Position numbers and translations under genes: made by a program | Assembly: GCF_026343295.1 (NCBI RefSeq) | Contig: NZ_JAPELY010000001.1 | Span: 1,488,001-1,552,000, forward strand | From: Streptomyces sp. NBC_00083 | GTDB lineage: Bacteria > Actinomycetota > Actinomycetes > Streptomycetales > Streptomycetaceae | Length of the DNA: 64,000 nucleotides | Reading direction: 5' to 3' | Notes under the pieces: model-generated | Told to the model about the DNA's origin: nothing | The model's input: only the letters and a program-made list of their open reading frames with translations | Database searches by the model: none | Shown here: piece by piece, positions 51,979-62,479 of the stretch | How positions within the stretch are numbered: the stretch's first letter is position 1 | Layout: the number at the start of each line of letters is the position of its first letter

Positions 51979-53646
51979 GTGACAACCATCACCCAGGGCC
52001 CTGGGAACCAGGACGGGACCCAGGACGCCGTGCCCCCCTCTTTTGGCGACCCGGCCGCTGCGCCCGGTACGCTCACCGCCGTGCCACACGCTGATCAGTA
52101 CCGAACCGCCCCGAAGGACGCCCCCGCGAAGCAGCCGGGAGCGCCCCGACCGGAACAGGCCCGTCCGACCTCACTCGGGGCGCTGGCCGAGCGCCTGGGG
52201 ACGGGCGACCCCGGACCAGGAGAGGTCACCGGCATCACGCACGACTCCCGGGCAGTGCGCCCCGGAGACCTGTACGCCGCGCTGCCGGGCGCCAACACGC
52301 ACGGCGCCGACTTCGCCGCCCAGGCCGCGAGCCTCGGCGCGGTCGCCGTCCTCACCGACCCGGCCGGCCGTGAACGCGCCGCCGCGACGGGCCTTCCGGT
52401 CCTGGTCGCCGGCGACCCGCGGGGCCGGATGGGCGAGCTCGCCGCCGAGATCTACGGACACCCCGGCCGCGACCTCCTCCAGCTCGGCATCACCGGGACC
52501 TCCGGCAAGACCACCACCGCCTACCTCGTCGAGGGCGGCCTGCGCGGCGCCGGACACGCGACCGGCCTGATCGGCACGGTCGAGATGCGCATCGGCGACG
52601 AGCGCATCAAGTCCGAGCGCACCACCCCCGAAGCCACCGACCTCCAGGCGCTGTTCGCGGTCATGCGCGAGCGCGGCGTCGACTCGGTCGCCATGGAGGT
52701 CTCCAGCCACGCCCTGGTGCTCGGCCGGGTCGACGGCTGCGTCTTCGACGTCGCCGTCTTCAACAACCTCAGCCCGGAGCACATGGAGTTCCACTCCGGC
52801 ATGGAGGACTACTTCCAGGCCAAGGCGCAGCTGTTCACGCCGCAGCGCGCCAAGCGCGGCGTGGTCAACTTCGACGACGAGTACGGCCGGCGCCTCGTGA
52901 AGGAGGCCGGCATCGAGATCACCACCTTCTCCGCCGAGGGCCACCCCGACGCCGACTGGCGGGCCCAGGACGTGGAGATCCGCCAGGACAGCAGCACCTT
53001 CACCGTGGTGGCACCCGGCGGCGAGCGGATCTCCGCCACCGCCCCGCTGCCCGGCCCCTTCAACGTGGCGAACACCCTCGCCGCGATCGTCACGCTCGCC
53101 ATCGCGGGCGTCGACCCGCAGAAGGCCGCCGACGGCGTGGCCGCCGTACCCGGCGTGCCCGGCCGGCTGGAGCGCGTCGACGCGGGCCAGCCCTATCTCG
53201 CCGTCGTCGACTACGCCCACAAGACGGACGCCGTCGAATCGGTTCTGCGCTCGCTGCGCAAGGTCACCGAAGGCAAACTGCACATCGTGCTCGGCTGCGG
53301 CGGCGACCGCGACACCACCAAGCGGGCCCCGATGGGCGCCGCCGCGGCCCGCCTCGCCGACACCGCCGTACTGACCTCCGACAACCCCCGCTCCGAGGAC
53401 CCCCTCGCGATCCTCGCCGCGATGCTCGCGGGCGCCGCCGAGGTGCCCGCCCACGAGCGCGGCGAGGTCCAGGTCTTCGAGGACCGTGCCGCCGCGATCG
53501 CGTCGGCCGTCGCCCGAGCCGAGCCCGGCGACACCGTGCTCGTCGCGGGCAAGGGCCATGAACAGGGCCAGGACATCCACGGGGTGGTACGCCCCTTCGA
53601 CGACCGCCTGGTGCTCCGCGCCGCCATCCAGAAAAGTCAGGGATGA
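51979..53646 (+). CDS. murE: UDP-MurNAc-tripeptide synthetase MurE
   Basis: This 555-residue ligase adds the diamino acid to UDP-MurNAc-L-Ala-D-Glu. It has THDSRAVRPGDLYAALPG, the ATP site ITGTSGKTTTAYL, ERTTPEATDLQALF, VAVFNNLSPEHMEFH, the lysine and acid ligands of Mur ligases and TSDNPRSEDP. DNPR is the meso-/LL-DAP-type recognition motif (Streptomyces uses LL-DAP). The first 66 residues are a disordered extension. The GTG at 51979 begins it; an alternative GTG at 52081 would remove half. It follows ftsI by 14 bases. Confidence 0.94.
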   Translation: MTTITQGPGNQDGTQDAVPPSFGDPAAAPGTLTAVPHADQYRTAPKDAPAKQPGAPRPEQARPTSLGALAERLGTGDPGPGEVTGITHDSRAVRPGDLYAALPGANTHGADFAAQAASLGAVAVLTDPAGRERAAATGLPVLVAGDPRGRMGELAAEIYGHPGRDLLQLGITGTSGKTTTAYLVEGGLRGAGHATGLIGTVEMRIGDERIKSERTTPEATDLQALFAVMRERGVDSVAMEVSSHALVLGRVDGCVFDVAVFNNLSPEHMEFHSGMEDYFQAKAQLFTPQRAKRGVVNFDDEYGRRLVKEAGIEITTFSAEGHPDADWRAQDVEIRQDSSTFTVVAPGGERISATAPLPGPFNVANTLAAIVTLAIAGVDPQKAADGVAAVPGVPGRLERVDAGQPYLAVVDYAHKTDAVESVLRSLRKVTEGKLHIVLGCGGDRDTTKRAPMGAAAARLADTAVLTSDNPRSEDPLAILAAMLAGAAEVPAHERGEVQVFEDRAAAIASAVARAEPGDTVLVAGKGHEQGQDIHGVVRPFDDRLVLRAAIQKSQG

Positions 53647-53650
53647 AGTT

Positions 53651-55072
53651 GTGATCGCCCTCTCCCTCGCCGAGATCGCCGCAACCGTCGGCGGGCAGCC
53701 GCACGACATACCGGATCCGTCCCTCACGGTCACCGGCCCCGTCGTCATCGACTCCCGCCAGGTGGCGGCCGGTTCGCTCTTCGTGGCGTTCGCGGGTGAA
53801 AACGTCGACGGCCACGACTACGCGCGGCGCGCCTTCGACGCGGGCGCCGTCGCGGTCCTCGCGGCGCGGCCCGTCGGGGTGCCCGCGATCGTCGTCGACG
53901 ACGTGCAGGCCGCCCTCGGGGCGCTCGCCCGTGACGTCGTACGCCGGCTCGGCACCGAAGTCGTCGCGCTCACCGGCTCGTCGGGCAAGACGTCCACCAA
54001 GGACCTGATCGCCCAGGTGCTCCAGCGCCACGCGCCGACGGTCTTCACGCCGGGCTCCCTCAACAACGAGATCGGTCTGCCGCTGACCGCGCTCACCGCC
54101 ACCGCCGAGACCAGGCACCTGGTCCTGGAGATGGGCGCACGCGGCGTCGGTCACATCCGCTACCTCACCGGACTGACCCCGCCCACCATCGGCCTCGTCC
54201 TCAACGTGGGGTCCGCCCACATCGGCGAGTTCGGCGGCAAGGAGCAGATCGCCCTGGCCAAGGGCGAGTTGGTGGAGTCGCTGCCCGAGTCGGGCTGCGC
54301 CGTCCTCAACGCCGACGACCCGCTGGTCCGGGCCATGGCGGAGCGGACCAAGGCGCGGCTGCTGTTCTTCGGGGAGGCCGCGGACGCCGACGTACGCGCC
54401 GAGAACGTCCGGCTCACAGCGGCCGGACAGCCCTCCTTCAGCCTTCACACACCCTCCGGGTGCGGTGATGTGACGTTGCGCCTGTACGGTGAGCACCACG
54501 TGTCGAACGCGCTCGCCGCGGCCGCCGTCGCCCATGAGCTGGGCATGTCCGCAGACGAGATCGCCCGCGCGCTCTCCGAGGCGGGCACCCTCTCCCGCTG
54601 GCGTATGGAGGTCACCGAGCGTCCGGACGGTGTGACGGTCGTCAACGACGCCTACAACGCGAACCCCGAATCCATGCGAGCCGCTCTCCGCGCGCTCGTG
54701 GCCATGGGCCAGGCCTCACGGGCCGAGGGGGGAAGGACGTGGGCGGTGCTCGGTCCGATGGCCGAGCTGGGTGACGAATCGCTCGCCGAGCACGACGCGG
54801 TCGGACGGCTCGCCGTCCGGCTCAACGTCAGCAAGCTCGTGGCAGTCGGGGGCCGGGAGGCGTCCTGGCTGCAACTGGGCGCATATAACGAGGGTTCGTG
54901 GGGTGAGGAGTCGGTGCACGTGTCCGACGCACAGGCGGCCGTCGACCTACTGCGCAGTGAACTGCGCCCGGGTGACGTCGTGCTGGTGAAGGCATCCAGG
55001 TCGATCGGTCTGGAACGGGTGGCGCTCGCGCTGCTCGATGGCGCCGCCGAGGGTGAGGTCGCCGCCCGATGA
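53651..55072 (+). CDS. murF: UDP-MurNAc-tripeptide-D-Ala-D-Ala ligase MurF
   Basis: This 473-residue Mur ligase adds D-Ala-D-Ala to complete the pentapeptide. It has [35 protein letters not shown] loop [36 protein letters not shown] and [16 protein letters not shown] 53651 lies five bases after the murE stop. Its stop overlaps the mraY ATG by four bases, so murF and mraY translation is coupled. Confidence 0.95.
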   Translation: MIALSLAEIAATVGGQPHDIPDPSLTVTGPVVIDSRQVAAGSLFVAFAGENVDGHDYARRAFDAGAVAVLAARPVGVPAIVVDDVQAALGALARDVVRRLGTEVVALTGSSGKTSTKDLIAQVLQRHAPTVFTPGSLNNEIGLPLTALTATAETRHLVLEMGARGVGHIRYLTGLTPPTIGLVLNVGSAHIGEFGGKEQIALAKGELVESLPESGCAVLNADDPLVRAMAERTKARLLFFGEAADADVRAENVRLTAAGQPSFSLHTPSGCGDVTLRLYGEHHVSNALAAAAVAHELGMSADEIARALSEAGTLSRWRMEVTERPDGVTVVNDAYNANPESMRAALRALVAMGQASRAEGGRTWAVLGPMAELGDESLAEHDAVGRLAVRLNVSKLVAVGGREASWLQLGAYNEGSWGEESVHVSDAQAAVDLLRSELRPGDVVLVKASRSIGLERVALALLDGAAEGEVAAR

Positions 55073-56139
55073 GGCAGATCCTCTTCGCGGGAGCCATCGG
55101 TCTCTTCCTGACCCTGGTCGGCACCCCGCTGCTCATCAAGCTGCTCGCCCGCAAGGGCTACGGCCAGTTCATCCGTGACGACGGGCCGCGCGGCCACGCC
55201 GGGAAGAAGGGCACACCCACCATGGGTGGCATCGCCTTCATCCTGGCCACGCTGATCGCGTACGCGCTGACCAAGGTGTTCACCAGCGAGGACCCGACCT
55301 TCTCGGGCCTGCTCGTGCTCTTCCTGACGGCCGGCATGGGCATGGTCGGCTTCCTCGACGACTACATCAAGATCGTCAAGCAGCGTTCGCTGGGCCTGCG
55401 GGCCAAGGCGAAGATGGCCGGACAGCTGATCGTCGGCATCGCCTTCGCGGTGCTCGCCCTCCAGTTCGCGGACAACCGGGGCAACACCCCGGCCTCCACC
55501 AAGCTGTCGTTCATCAACGACTTCGGCTGGTCGGTCGGCCCGGTCATCTTCGTGGTCTGGGCCCTGTTCATGATCCTCGCGATGTCGAACGGCGTGAACC
55601 TGACGGACGGTCTGGACGGCCTGGCCACCGGTGCCTCCGTGATGGTCTTCGGCGCGTACACCTTCATCGGCCTGTGGCAGTTCCAGGAGTCCTGCGCCAA
55701 CGCGCAGACCCTGACCAACCCCAACGCCTGCTTCGAGGTACGAGATCCGCTCGACCTCGCCGTCGTCGCCTCGGCCCTGATGGGCTCCTGCTTCGGCTTC
55801 CTGTGGTGGAACACCTCGCCCGCCAAGATCTTCATGGGCGACACCGGCTCGCTCGCGCTCGGCGGCGCGCTCGCGGGCCTGGCGATCTGCTCCCGCACGG
55901 AGTTCCTCATCGCGCTCCTCGGCGGCCTGTTCGTGCTGATCACGATGTCCGTGGTCATCCAGGTCGGCTCGTTCAAGATGACCGGCAAGCGCGTCTTCCG
56001 GATGGCGCCGCTCCAGCACCACTTCGAACTCAAGGGGTGGTCCGAAGTCCTTGTCGTGGTCCGGTTCTGGATCATCCAGGGCATGTGCGTGATCGTGGGT
56101 CTGGGTCTCTTCTACGCGGGATGGGCAGCCGACAAGTGA
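55069..56139 (+). CDS. mraY: Phospho-MurNAc-pentapeptide transferase MraY
   Basis: This 356-residue membrane enzyme transfers phospho-MurNAc-pentapeptide to undecaprenyl phosphate, making lipid I. It has about ten helices and the conserved loops [36 protein letters not shown] and [14 protein letters not shown] with the catalytic Asp residues, plus [11 protein letters not shown] near the C-terminus. It overlaps murF (ATGA) and murD (GTGA). Confidence 0.96.
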   Translation: MRQILFAGAIGLFLTLVGTPLLIKLLARKGYGQFIRDDGPRGHAGKKGTPTMGGIAFILATLIAYALTKVFTSEDPTFSGLLVLFLTAGMGMVGFLDDYIKIVKQRSLGLRAKAKMAGQLIVGIAFAVLALQFADNRGNTPASTKLSFINDFGWSVGPVIFVVWALFMILAMSNGVNLTDGLDGLATGASVMVFGAYTFIGLWQFQESCANAQTLTNPNACFEVRDPLDLAVVASALMGSCFGFLWWNTSPAKIFMGDTGSLALGGALAGLAICSRTEFLIALLGGLFVLITMSVVIQVGSFKMTGKRVFRMAPLQHHFELKGWSEVLVVVRFWIIQGMCVIVGLGLFYAGWAADK

Positions 56140-57560
56140 GCACCACCTGGCAGGGCAAGCGTGTGACGGTGGCCGGTCTCGGCGTCTCCGGGATGCCGGT
56201 GGCGCGGGTCCTCAACGGACTCGGCGCCGTCGTCACGGCCGTCAACGAGGGCGCCGACGAACGCTCGCGCAGCCAGGCCGCGGAGCTGGAGGCACAGGGC
56301 ATCACCGTGCGCCTCGGCGACGGGGACACCCTGCCGGAAGGCACCGAGCTCGTCGTCACCACGCCCGGCTGGCGCCCCGACAAGCCGCTGTTCACGGCGG
56401 CCGCCGAGGCGGGCGTGCCGGTGTGGGGAGACGTGGAGCTGGCCTGGCGCCTGCGCGGCCTGGACGGCCGCAGGGCCGCCCCCTGGCTCGCCGTCACCGG
56501 CACCAACGGCAAGACCACCACCACCCGCATGCTCGCCTCCATCCTGGAGGCCGCGGGCCTGCGCACCGCCGCCGTCGGCAACATCGGCGTCTCGCTGCTC
56601 GACGTGGTCCTCGGCGAGCAGGAGTACGACGTCCTCGCCGTCGAGCTCTCCAGCTACCAGCTGCACTGGGCGCCCTCGCTGCGCGCCCACTCGGCCGCCG
56701 TGCTCAACCTGGCACCTGACCACCTCGACTGGCACGGCTCGATGGAGGCGTACGCCGCCGACAAGGGCCGCATCTACGAGGGCAACACCGTGGCCTGCGT
56801 CTACAACGCGGAGGACAAGGCGACCGAGCACCTGGTGCGCGAGGCCGACGTGGAAGAGGGGTGCCGGGCGATCGGCTTCACCCTCGCCACCCCCGGCCCC
56901 TCCCAGCTCGGCGTCGTCGACGGCATCCTCGTCGACCGGGCCTTCGTGCAGAACCGGCAGAAGAACGCCCAGGAGCTCGCCGAGGTCGCCGACGTCGATC
57001 CGCCGGCCCCGCACAACATCGCCAACGCGCTGGCCGCCGCGGCCCTCGCGCGCGCCTTCGGCGTCGAGCCCAGGGCCGTACGCGACGGGCTGCGCGCCTT
57101 CCGGCCCGACGCGCACCGCATCCAGCACGTCGCGGACGTCGCCGAGGTCGCCTACATCGACGACTCCAAGGCCACCAACACCCATGCCGCCGAGGCCTCC
57201 TTGGCCTCGTACGACCCGATCGTCTGGATCGCCGGCGGCCTCGCCAAGGGCGCCTCGTTCGACGAGCTCGTCCAGCGCTCCGCGAAGCGGCTGCGCGGCG
57301 TCGTCCTGATCGGCGCCGAGCGCCACCTGATCGCCGAAGCCCTGGCGCGACACGCCCCCGAGGTCCCGGTGGTCGACCTCGACCGGACCGACACTGGGGC
57401 GATGTCGGCGGCGGTCCGCGAGGCGGCGGGGCTCGCCCGGCCGGGGGACACCGTCCTGTTGGCCCCGGCCTGCGCCTCGATGGACATGTTCGCGAACTAC
57501 AACAAGCGCGGCGAGGCCTTCGCGGAAGCGGTCCGCGACCTCACCGCAGGGCGCGCCTAG
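56136..57560 (+). CDS. murD: UDP-MurNAc-L-alanine:D-glutamate ligase MurD
   Basis: This 474-residue ligase adds D-Glu. It has [17 protein letters not shown], the ATP loop [47 protein letters not shown], and the C-terminal [19 protein letters not shown] and [18 protein letters not shown] 56136 overlaps the mraY stop; an upstream ATG at 56121 adds five residues and is also plausible, matching the start as I recall it for S. coelicolor MurD. ftsW follows after 59 bases. Confidence 0.94.
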   Translation: MSTTWQGKRVTVAGLGVSGMPVARVLNGLGAVVTAVNEGADERSRSQAAELEAQGITVRLGDGDTLPEGTELVVTTPGWRPDKPLFTAAAEAGVPVWGDVELAWRLRGLDGRRAAPWLAVTGTNGKTTTTRMLASILEAAGLRTAAVGNIGVSLLDVVLGEQEYDVLAVELSSYQLHWAPSLRAHSAAVLNLAPDHLDWHGSMEAYAADKGRIYEGNTVACVYNAEDKATEHLVREADVEEGCRAIGFTLATPGPSQLGVVDGILVDRAFVQNRQKNAQELAEVADVDPPAPHNIANALAAAALARAFGVEPRAVRDGLRAFRPDAHRIQHVADVAEVAYIDDSKATNTHAAEASLASYDPIVWIAGGLAKGASFDELVQRSAKRLRGVVLIGAERHLIAEALARHAPEVPVVDLDRTDTGAMSAAVREAAGLARPGDTVLLAPACASMDMFANYNKRGEAFAEAVRDLTAGRA

Positions 57561-57619
57561 CCGGACCACCCGTTCCACGGACCGGCCGGCGCCGGGCACG
57601 ACTGGAGGGGACAGCACAC

Positions 57620-59002
57620 ATGGCGGCCGATGTTCCAGGCGGCTCCGGACACCTCGCGCGGGGGCTCTCCGCACGCGCCGGTCTCCTCCTGCGCAGCCGT
57701 ACCGCGGGCCCCGTGCGGCGCCCGGCCGTCCGCGGCGGCCCGTCCGGCGCCCCCCGGCGCTCCGGGCCCCGCGGCCCCTGGCGGCTGGTGGAGCAGGCCA
57801 GGAGGGCCTGGGACCGCCCCCTGACGGCGTACTACCTCATCCTCGGCAGCGCCCTGCTCATCACCGTGCTGGGCCTCGTGATGGTCTACTCCGCCTCGAT
57901 GATCAAGGCGCTGGAACTGTCGCTGCCGGGCTCGTACTTCTTCCGCAAGCAGTTCCTCGCCGCCCTCATCGGCGGCGGCCTGATGATCGCCGCGGCCCGG
58001 ATGCCCGCCCGGCTCCACCGGGCGCTGGCCTACCCGATACTGGCCGGCACGGTCTTCCTGCTGATCCTGGTGCAGGTCCCCGGGATAGGGAAATCGGTCA
58101 ACGGCAACCAGAACTGGATCTACCTGGGCGGCCCCTTCCAGCTCCAGCCCAGCGAGTTCGCCAAGCTCGCCCTGCTCCTGTGGGGCGCCGACCTGCTCGC
58201 GCGCAAACAGGACAAGCGGCTGCTCACCGAGTGGAAGCACATGCTGGTGCCGCTGGTCCCGGTCGCCTTCCTGCTGCTGGGCCTGATCATGCTCGGCGGC
58301 GACATGGGCACCACGATCATCCTCACCGCGATCCTGTTCGGGCTGCTCTGGCTGGCCGGCGCCCCCACCCGGCTCTTCGCGGGGGTGCTCGCCATCGCGG
58401 GCACGCTCGCCGCGCTCTTCATCAAGATCAGCCCGCACCGGATGGGCCGGCTCGACTGCATCGGGGCCACCGACCCCGGCCCGCAGGACCAGTGCTGGCA
58501 GGCGGTGCACGGAATCTACGCGCTCGCCTCGGGCGGCTGGTTCGGATCCGGCCTGGGTGCGAGTGTGGAGAAATGGGGTCAACTCCCCGAGCCCCACACC
58601 GACTTCATCTTCGCGGTGACCGGTGAGGAACTGGGTCTGGCGGGGACGCTGTCGGTCGTCGCCCTCTTCGCGGCTCTAGGCTATGCGGGTATCCGCGTGG
58701 CCGGACGCACGGAGGACCCCTTCGTGAGGTACGCCGCGGGAGGTGTGACCACCTGGATCGTGGCCCAGGCCGTGATCAACATCGGTGCGGTGCTCGGCCT
58801 GCTGCCGATCGCCGGTGTCCCGCTCCCGCTGTTCTCCTACGGAGGGTCCGCGCTGCTGCCGACCATGTTCGCCGTGGGGCTGTTGATCGCGTTCGCGCGG
58901 GACGACCCCGCGGCGCGGGCGGCGCTTGCCATGCGGCAGCCTCGGGTGAGTTGGAAGTCGATGAGACGGCGCGTCAAGAAGCGTCCGTCCGGAGAGCGGT
59001 GA
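57620..59002 (+). CDS. ftsW: SEDS peptidoglycan polymerase FtsW
   Basis: This 460-residue membrane glycosyltransferase polymerises lipid II at the septum with FtsI. About 55 basic, low-complexity residues precede ten helices, starting at TAYYLILGSALLITVLGLVM. Hallmarks are NGNQNWIYLGGPFQLQPSEF, TDFIFAVTGEELGL and PLPLFSYGGSALL. ATG 57620 follows GGAGGGG. It lies 59 bases after murD, so a small internal promoter is possible. Confidence 0.95.
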   Translation: MAADVPGGSGHLARGLSARAGLLLRSRTAGPVRRPAVRGGPSGAPRRSGPRGPWRLVEQARRAWDRPLTAYYLILGSALLITVLGLVMVYSASMIKALELSLPGSYFFRKQFLAALIGGGLMIAAARMPARLHRALAYPILAGTVFLLILVQVPGIGKSVNGNQNWIYLGGPFQLQPSEFAKLALLLWGADLLARKQDKRLLTEWKHMLVPLVPVAFLLLGLIMLGGDMGTTIILTAILFGLLWLAGAPTRLFAGVLAIAGTLAALFIKISPHRMGRLDCIGATDPGPQDQCWQAVHGIYALASGGWFGSGLGASVEKWGQLPEPHTDFIFAVTGEELGLAGTLSVVALFAALGYAGIRVAGRTEDPFVRYAAGGVTTWIVAQAVINIGAVLGLLPIAGVPLPLFSYGGSALLPTMFAVGLLIAFARDDPAARAALAMRQPRVSWKSMRRRVKKRPSGER

Positions 59003-59008
59003 ATTTCG

Positions 59009-60094
59009 GTGCATGTCGTACTCGCCGGTGGGGGGACCGCCGGCCACATCGAGCCCGCGCTCGCCCTCGCGGATGCCCTGCGCAGGCAGGACCCCACCGT
59101 GGGGATCACGGCACTCGGTACCGAGAAGGGTCTGGAGACCCGGCTCGTGCCCGAACGCGGCTATGAGCTCGCGCTCATCCCCGCCGTCCCGCTGCCCCGC
59201 AGGCCCACCCCCGAACTGATCACCGTCCCCGGGCGGCTGCGCGGCACCATCAAGGCCGCCGAGCAGATCCTGGAGCGCACCAAGGCCGACTGCGTGGTCG
59301 GCTTCGGCGGCTACGTGGCGCTGCCCGGCTACCTCGCCGCCAAGCGGCTCGGGGTGCCGATCGTGGTCCACGAGGCCAACGCCAGGCCCGGCCTCGCCAA
59401 CAAGATCGGCTCGCGGTACGCGGCAGGGGTCGCCGTCGCCACCCCGGACAGCAAGCTGCGCAACTCCCGCTACATCGGGATCCCGCTGCGCTACTCGATC
59501 GCCACGCTCGACCGGGCCCGGGTCCGGCCCGAGGCGCGTGCCGCGTTCGGCCTCGACCCCGGTCTGCCGACGCTGCTCGTCTCCGGCGGCTCCCAGGGCG
59601 CCCGCCGCCTCAACGAGGTCGTCCAGCAGGTCGCTCCGGTGCTCCAGCGCTCCGGCATCCAGATCCTGCACGCGGTCGGCCCGAAGAACGAACTGCCGCG
59701 TGTCGAGCACATGCCCGGGATGCCGCCGTACGTCCCGGTACCGTACGTGGACCGGATGGACCTCGCGTACGCCGCGGCCGACATGATGCTCTGCCGCGCG
59801 GGCGCGATGACCGTCGCCGAACTCTCCGCCGTCGGGCTGCCCGCCGCCTACGTACCGCTGCCGATCGGCAACGGCGAACAGCGGCTGAACGCCCAGCCGG
59901 TGGTCAAGGCGGGCGGCGGCCTCCTCGTCGACGACGCCGAACTCACTCCCGAGTGGGTGCAGGGCAATGTCCTGCCGGTGCTCGCCGACCCGCACCGCCT
60001 GTACGAGATGTCGCGCTCCGCGGCCGAGTTCGGGCGGCGCGACGCCGACCAGCTCCTCGTGCAGATGGTGTACGAGGCCATCGCAGGACGTTGA
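59009..60094 (+). CDS. murG: UDP-GlcNAc transferase MurG
   Basis: This 361-residue GT28 glycosyltransferase makes lipid II from lipid I at the inner membrane face. It begins MHVVLAGGGTAGHIEPALAL and has GFGGYVALPGYLAAKRL, HEANARPGLAN, VSGGSQGARRLNE and a C-terminal CRAGAMTVAELSAVGLPAAY. The GTG at 59009 lies six bases after the ftsW stop, with GGAGAG upstream. Confidence 0.96.
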   Translation: MHVVLAGGGTAGHIEPALALADALRRQDPTVGITALGTEKGLETRLVPERGYELALIPAVPLPRRPTPELITVPGRLRGTIKAAEQILERTKADCVVGFGGYVALPGYLAAKRLGVPIVVHEANARPGLANKIGSRYAAGVAVATPDSKLRNSRYIGIPLRYSIATLDRARVRPEARAAFGLDPGLPTLLVSGGSQGARRLNEVVQQVAPVLQRSGIQILHAVGPKNELPRVEHMPGMPPYVPVPYVDRMDLAYAAADMMLCRAGAMTVAELSAVGLPAAYVPLPIGNGEQRLNAQPVVKAGGGLLVDDAELTPEWVQGNVLPVLADPHRLYEMSRSAAEFGRRDADQLLVQMVYEAIAGR

Positions 60095-60117
60095 TCAACT
60101 GACGGAAGGCAGGGACC

Positions 60118-60930
60118 GTGGCCGGACAGGCGACCGCTCAGCGCGGTGGCGGACAGAGCGTGAAGGCGAAGTCCGCGAAGTCCGGCCGGCCCGGCCCCCG
60201 TCCCGGGCGCGGCGGCCGGCTCCGGCTGCCCCGCCGGCGCGGACTGATCGTGCTCGCCGCCGCCGTGGCCCTGCTCGGGGCGGGTCTCGTCTGGATCCTG
60301 TACGGCTCTTCCTGGCTGCGCGCCGAGCACGTGAAGACCACCGGGACACGGGTTCTGACCACGGCCCAGGTCGAATCGGTCGCCGCGGTCCCGATCGGTT
60401 CACCGCTGATTTCCGTCGACACGGGTGCGATTGAGGCGCGGCTGCGCCAGAAGCTGCCCCGCATCGACTCCGTGGAGGCCGTCCGTTCATGGCCGCACGG
60501 AATCGGTCTCAAAGTGACCGAACGCCGGCCCGTCCTGGTCATGAAGCACGGCGCGAAGTTCGACGAAGTGGACGCCAAGGGTGTGCGTTTCGCCACGGAC
60601 GCGCAGCCCCTGAAGGGCGTTCCCCAGCTCGAATTGACGGTCTCCCAGTCCCCGAGTCTGCGCCGCTTCGGCACCGACCGGCTCGTCCTCGAAGCCGTCC
60701 GTATCGCGGGCGAACTCCCGGCCGCCGTCGCCAAGGAGACGCGCTCGGTGAAGGTTTCCTCCTTCGACTCCGTCACCCTGGAGTTGAGCGGCGGACGGAG
60801 TGTCCGATGGGGAAGCGAGGAGGAGGGCGAGCTGAAGGGACGTACCCTCAGTGCACTGATGAAAGCCCGTCCCAAGTCCGTCCACTTCGATGTGAGCGCC
60901 CCCACCGCGCCTGCGGTATCGGGTAGTTGA
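60118..60930 (+). CDS. ftsQ: Cell division protein FtsQ
   Basis: This 270-residue bitopic protein has a basic cytoplasmic tail of about 40 residues, one helix (GLIVLAAAVALLGAGLVWIL, about 42-61), a POTRA domain starting WLRAEHVKTTGTRVLTTAQV and PLISVDTGAIEARLRQKLPR, and the C-terminal FtsQ domain. It links FtsZ-ring proteins to FtsL/DivIC. GTG 60118 follows GGAAGG. The 277-bp gap to the ftsZ start is the largest spacing in this cluster. Confidence 0.94.
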   Translation: MAGQATAQRGGGQSVKAKSAKSGRPGPRPGRGGRLRLPRRRGLIVLAAAVALLGAGLVWILYGSSWLRAEHVKTTGTRVLTTAQVESVAAVPIGSPLISVDTGAIEARLRQKLPRIDSVEAVRSWPHGIGLKVTERRPVLVMKHGAKFDEVDAKGVRFATDAQPLKGVPQLELTVSQSPSLRRFGTDRLVLEAVRIAGELPAAVAKETRSVKVSSFDSVTLELSGGRSVRWGSEEEGELKGRTLSALMKARPKSVHFDVSAPTAPAVSGS

Positions 60931-61020
60931 CGGACATATGCGCTGGCCAGCACCCTGGTTGGTCAGCGACACGGGTGATCACATAGGGTGAAAAGAAAAA
61001 CGGGAGGTTCGGCGTGTTCG

Positions 61021-61050
61021 TTGAACGTGCGCCACTTGTCGACTTAGTGT
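61021..61050 (+). promoter_or_regulatory. ftsZ promoter
   Basis: TTGAAC (61021-61026) and TAGTGT (61045-61050) are separated by 18 bases. The start site would be near 61057, leaving a leader of about 150 bases before the GTG at 61208. ftsZ in S. coelicolor is known to have several promoters, including one active in sporulation, in this gap. I cannot assign this one to a sigma factor. Confidence 0.6.
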
Positions 61051-61086
61051 CCTGTTCGGAAGAGTCCAGCGAACAGACACACTGGT

Positions 61087-61111
61087 AACCCTAAACTTCA
61101 GCGTTAGGGTT
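61087..61111. promoter_or_regulatory. Inverted repeat AACCCTAA/TTAGGGTT in the ftsZ leader
   Basis: AACCCTAA (61087-61094) pairs perfectly with TTAGGGTT (61104-61111) across nine bases. It lies between the -10 hexamer and the start codon, so it could be an operator for a developmental regulator or a weak stem-loop. Confidence 0.5.
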
Positions 61112-61146
61112 CGGGTCGGCGATACGGACCGTCCCAATCGGCATTC

Positions 61147-61179
61147 GTCGTCACCTCGCGGCACCCGCGAAGTGACGAC
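61147..61179 (+). promoter_or_regulatory. Stem-loop in the ftsZ 5' leader
   Basis: GTCGTCAC (61147-61154) pairs with GTGACGAC (61172-61179), and an inner TCGCG (61156-61160) pairs with CGCGA (61166-61170), leaving a 5-base loop. It ends 28 bases before the ftsZ GTG. It may influence translation or mRNA stability. Confidence 0.55.
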
Positions 61180-61207
61180 CCGTAACTCGAGGCGAGAGGC
61201 CTTCGAC

Positions 61208-62413
61208 GTGGCAGCACCGCAGAACTACCTCGCAGTCATCAAGGTCATCGGTGTCGGCGGCGGTGGTGTCAATGCCATCAACCGAATGATCGAGGTCGGT
61301 CTCAAGGGCGTCGAGTTCATCGCGATCAACACGGACGCGCAAGCACTGTTGATGAGCGACGCCGACGTCAAGCTCGACGTCGGCCGTGAACTCACCCGCG
61401 GCCTCGGGGCCGGAGCCAACCCGGCCGTCGGACGCAAGGCGGCAGAGGACCACCGTGAGGAGATCGAGGAGGTCCTCAAGGGGGCCGACATGGTCTTCGT
61501 CACCGCCGGCGAAGGCGGCGGCACCGGCACCGGCGGCGCCCCCGTCGTCGCCAACATCGCCCGCTCGCTCGGCGCCCTGACGATCGGTGTGGTCACCCGC
61601 CCGTTCACCTTCGAGGGTCGGCGCCGGGCGAACCAGGCGGAGGACGGCATCGCCGAGCTCCGCGAAGAGGTCGACACCCTCATCGTCATCCCCAACGACC
61701 GGCTGCTGTCCATCTCGGACCGCCAGGTCAGCGTGCTCGACGCGTTCAAGTCCGCCGACCAGGTGCTGCTCAGCGGCGTCCAGGGCATCACGGACCTGAT
61801 CACCACGCCGGGCCTCATCAACCTCGACTTCGCCGACGTCAAGTCGGTCATGTCGGAGGCCGGTTCGGCGCTCATGGGCATCGGCTCGGCCCGCGGGGAC
61901 GACCGCGCGGTGGCCGCCGCCGAGATGGCGATCTCCTCGCCGCTGCTCGAAGCGTCCATCGACGGCGCCCGTGGTGTGCTGCTCTCCATCTCCGGCGGCT
62001 CCGACCTCGGTCTCTTCGAGATCAACGAGGCGGCCCAGCTGGTCAGCGAGGCCGCCCACCCCGAGGCCAACATCATCTTCGGCGCGGTCATCGACGACGC
62101 CCTCGGCGACGAGGTGCGGGTCACCGTCATCGCGGCCGGGTTCGACGGCGGACAGCCCCCGGCCCGCCGGGACACCGTGCTCGGCGCCGCCTCCAACAAG
62201 CGCGACGAGCCCGCCCCTTCGCGGCAGTCCGAGGTGTCCCGCCCGCTCGGCGGCCTCGGCACGGTCCCGACCCGCGAGGAGCCCCCGGCCCCGCCGGTCC
62301 CGGTCGAGCCCGCCCCGGTCAACGAGGCCCCGGCCCCCTCGGCCATCCCGACGGCGCGTCCCTACCCGGACAGCCAGGCCGAGGAGCTGGACGTGCCGGA
62401 CTTCCTCAAGTGA
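61208..62413 (+). CDS. ftsZ: Cell division GTPase FtsZ
   Basis: This 401-residue tubulin homologue polymerises into the Z-ring or Z-ladders. It begins [20 protein letters not shown], with the tubulin signature [12 protein letters not shown], the T7 loop [11 protein letters not shown] and a conserved C-terminal DVPDFLK peptide that binds SepF. A Pro/Ala/Glu-rich linker precedes it. GTG 61208 follows GAGAGG; an upstream ATG at 61172 begins inside the leader hairpin and is rejected. Confidence 0.97.
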   Translation: MAAPQNYLAVIKVIGVGGGGVNAINRMIEVGLKGVEFIAINTDAQALLMSDADVKLDVGRELTRGLGAGANPAVGRKAAEDHREEIEEVLKGADMVFVTAGEGGGTGTGGAPVVANIARSLGALTIGVVTRPFTFEGRRRANQAEDGIAELREEVDTLIVIPNDRLLSISDRQVSVLDAFKSADQVLLSGVQGITDLITTPGLINLDFADVKSVMSEAGSALMGIGSARGDDRAVAAAEMAISSPLLEASIDGARGVLLSISGGSDLGLFEINEAAQLVSEAAHPEANIIFGAVIDDALGDEVRVTVIAAGFDGGQPPARRDTVLGAASNKRDEPAPSRQSEVSRPLGGLGTVPTREEPPAPPVPVEPAPVNEAPAPSAIPTARPYPDSQAEELDVPDFLK

Positions 62414-62479
62414 GCGAACTCCGGTGAGCCGAGCGACGTTTCGAAGCGAATCATCGAAGTGATACGAGAGCAGGGCACT

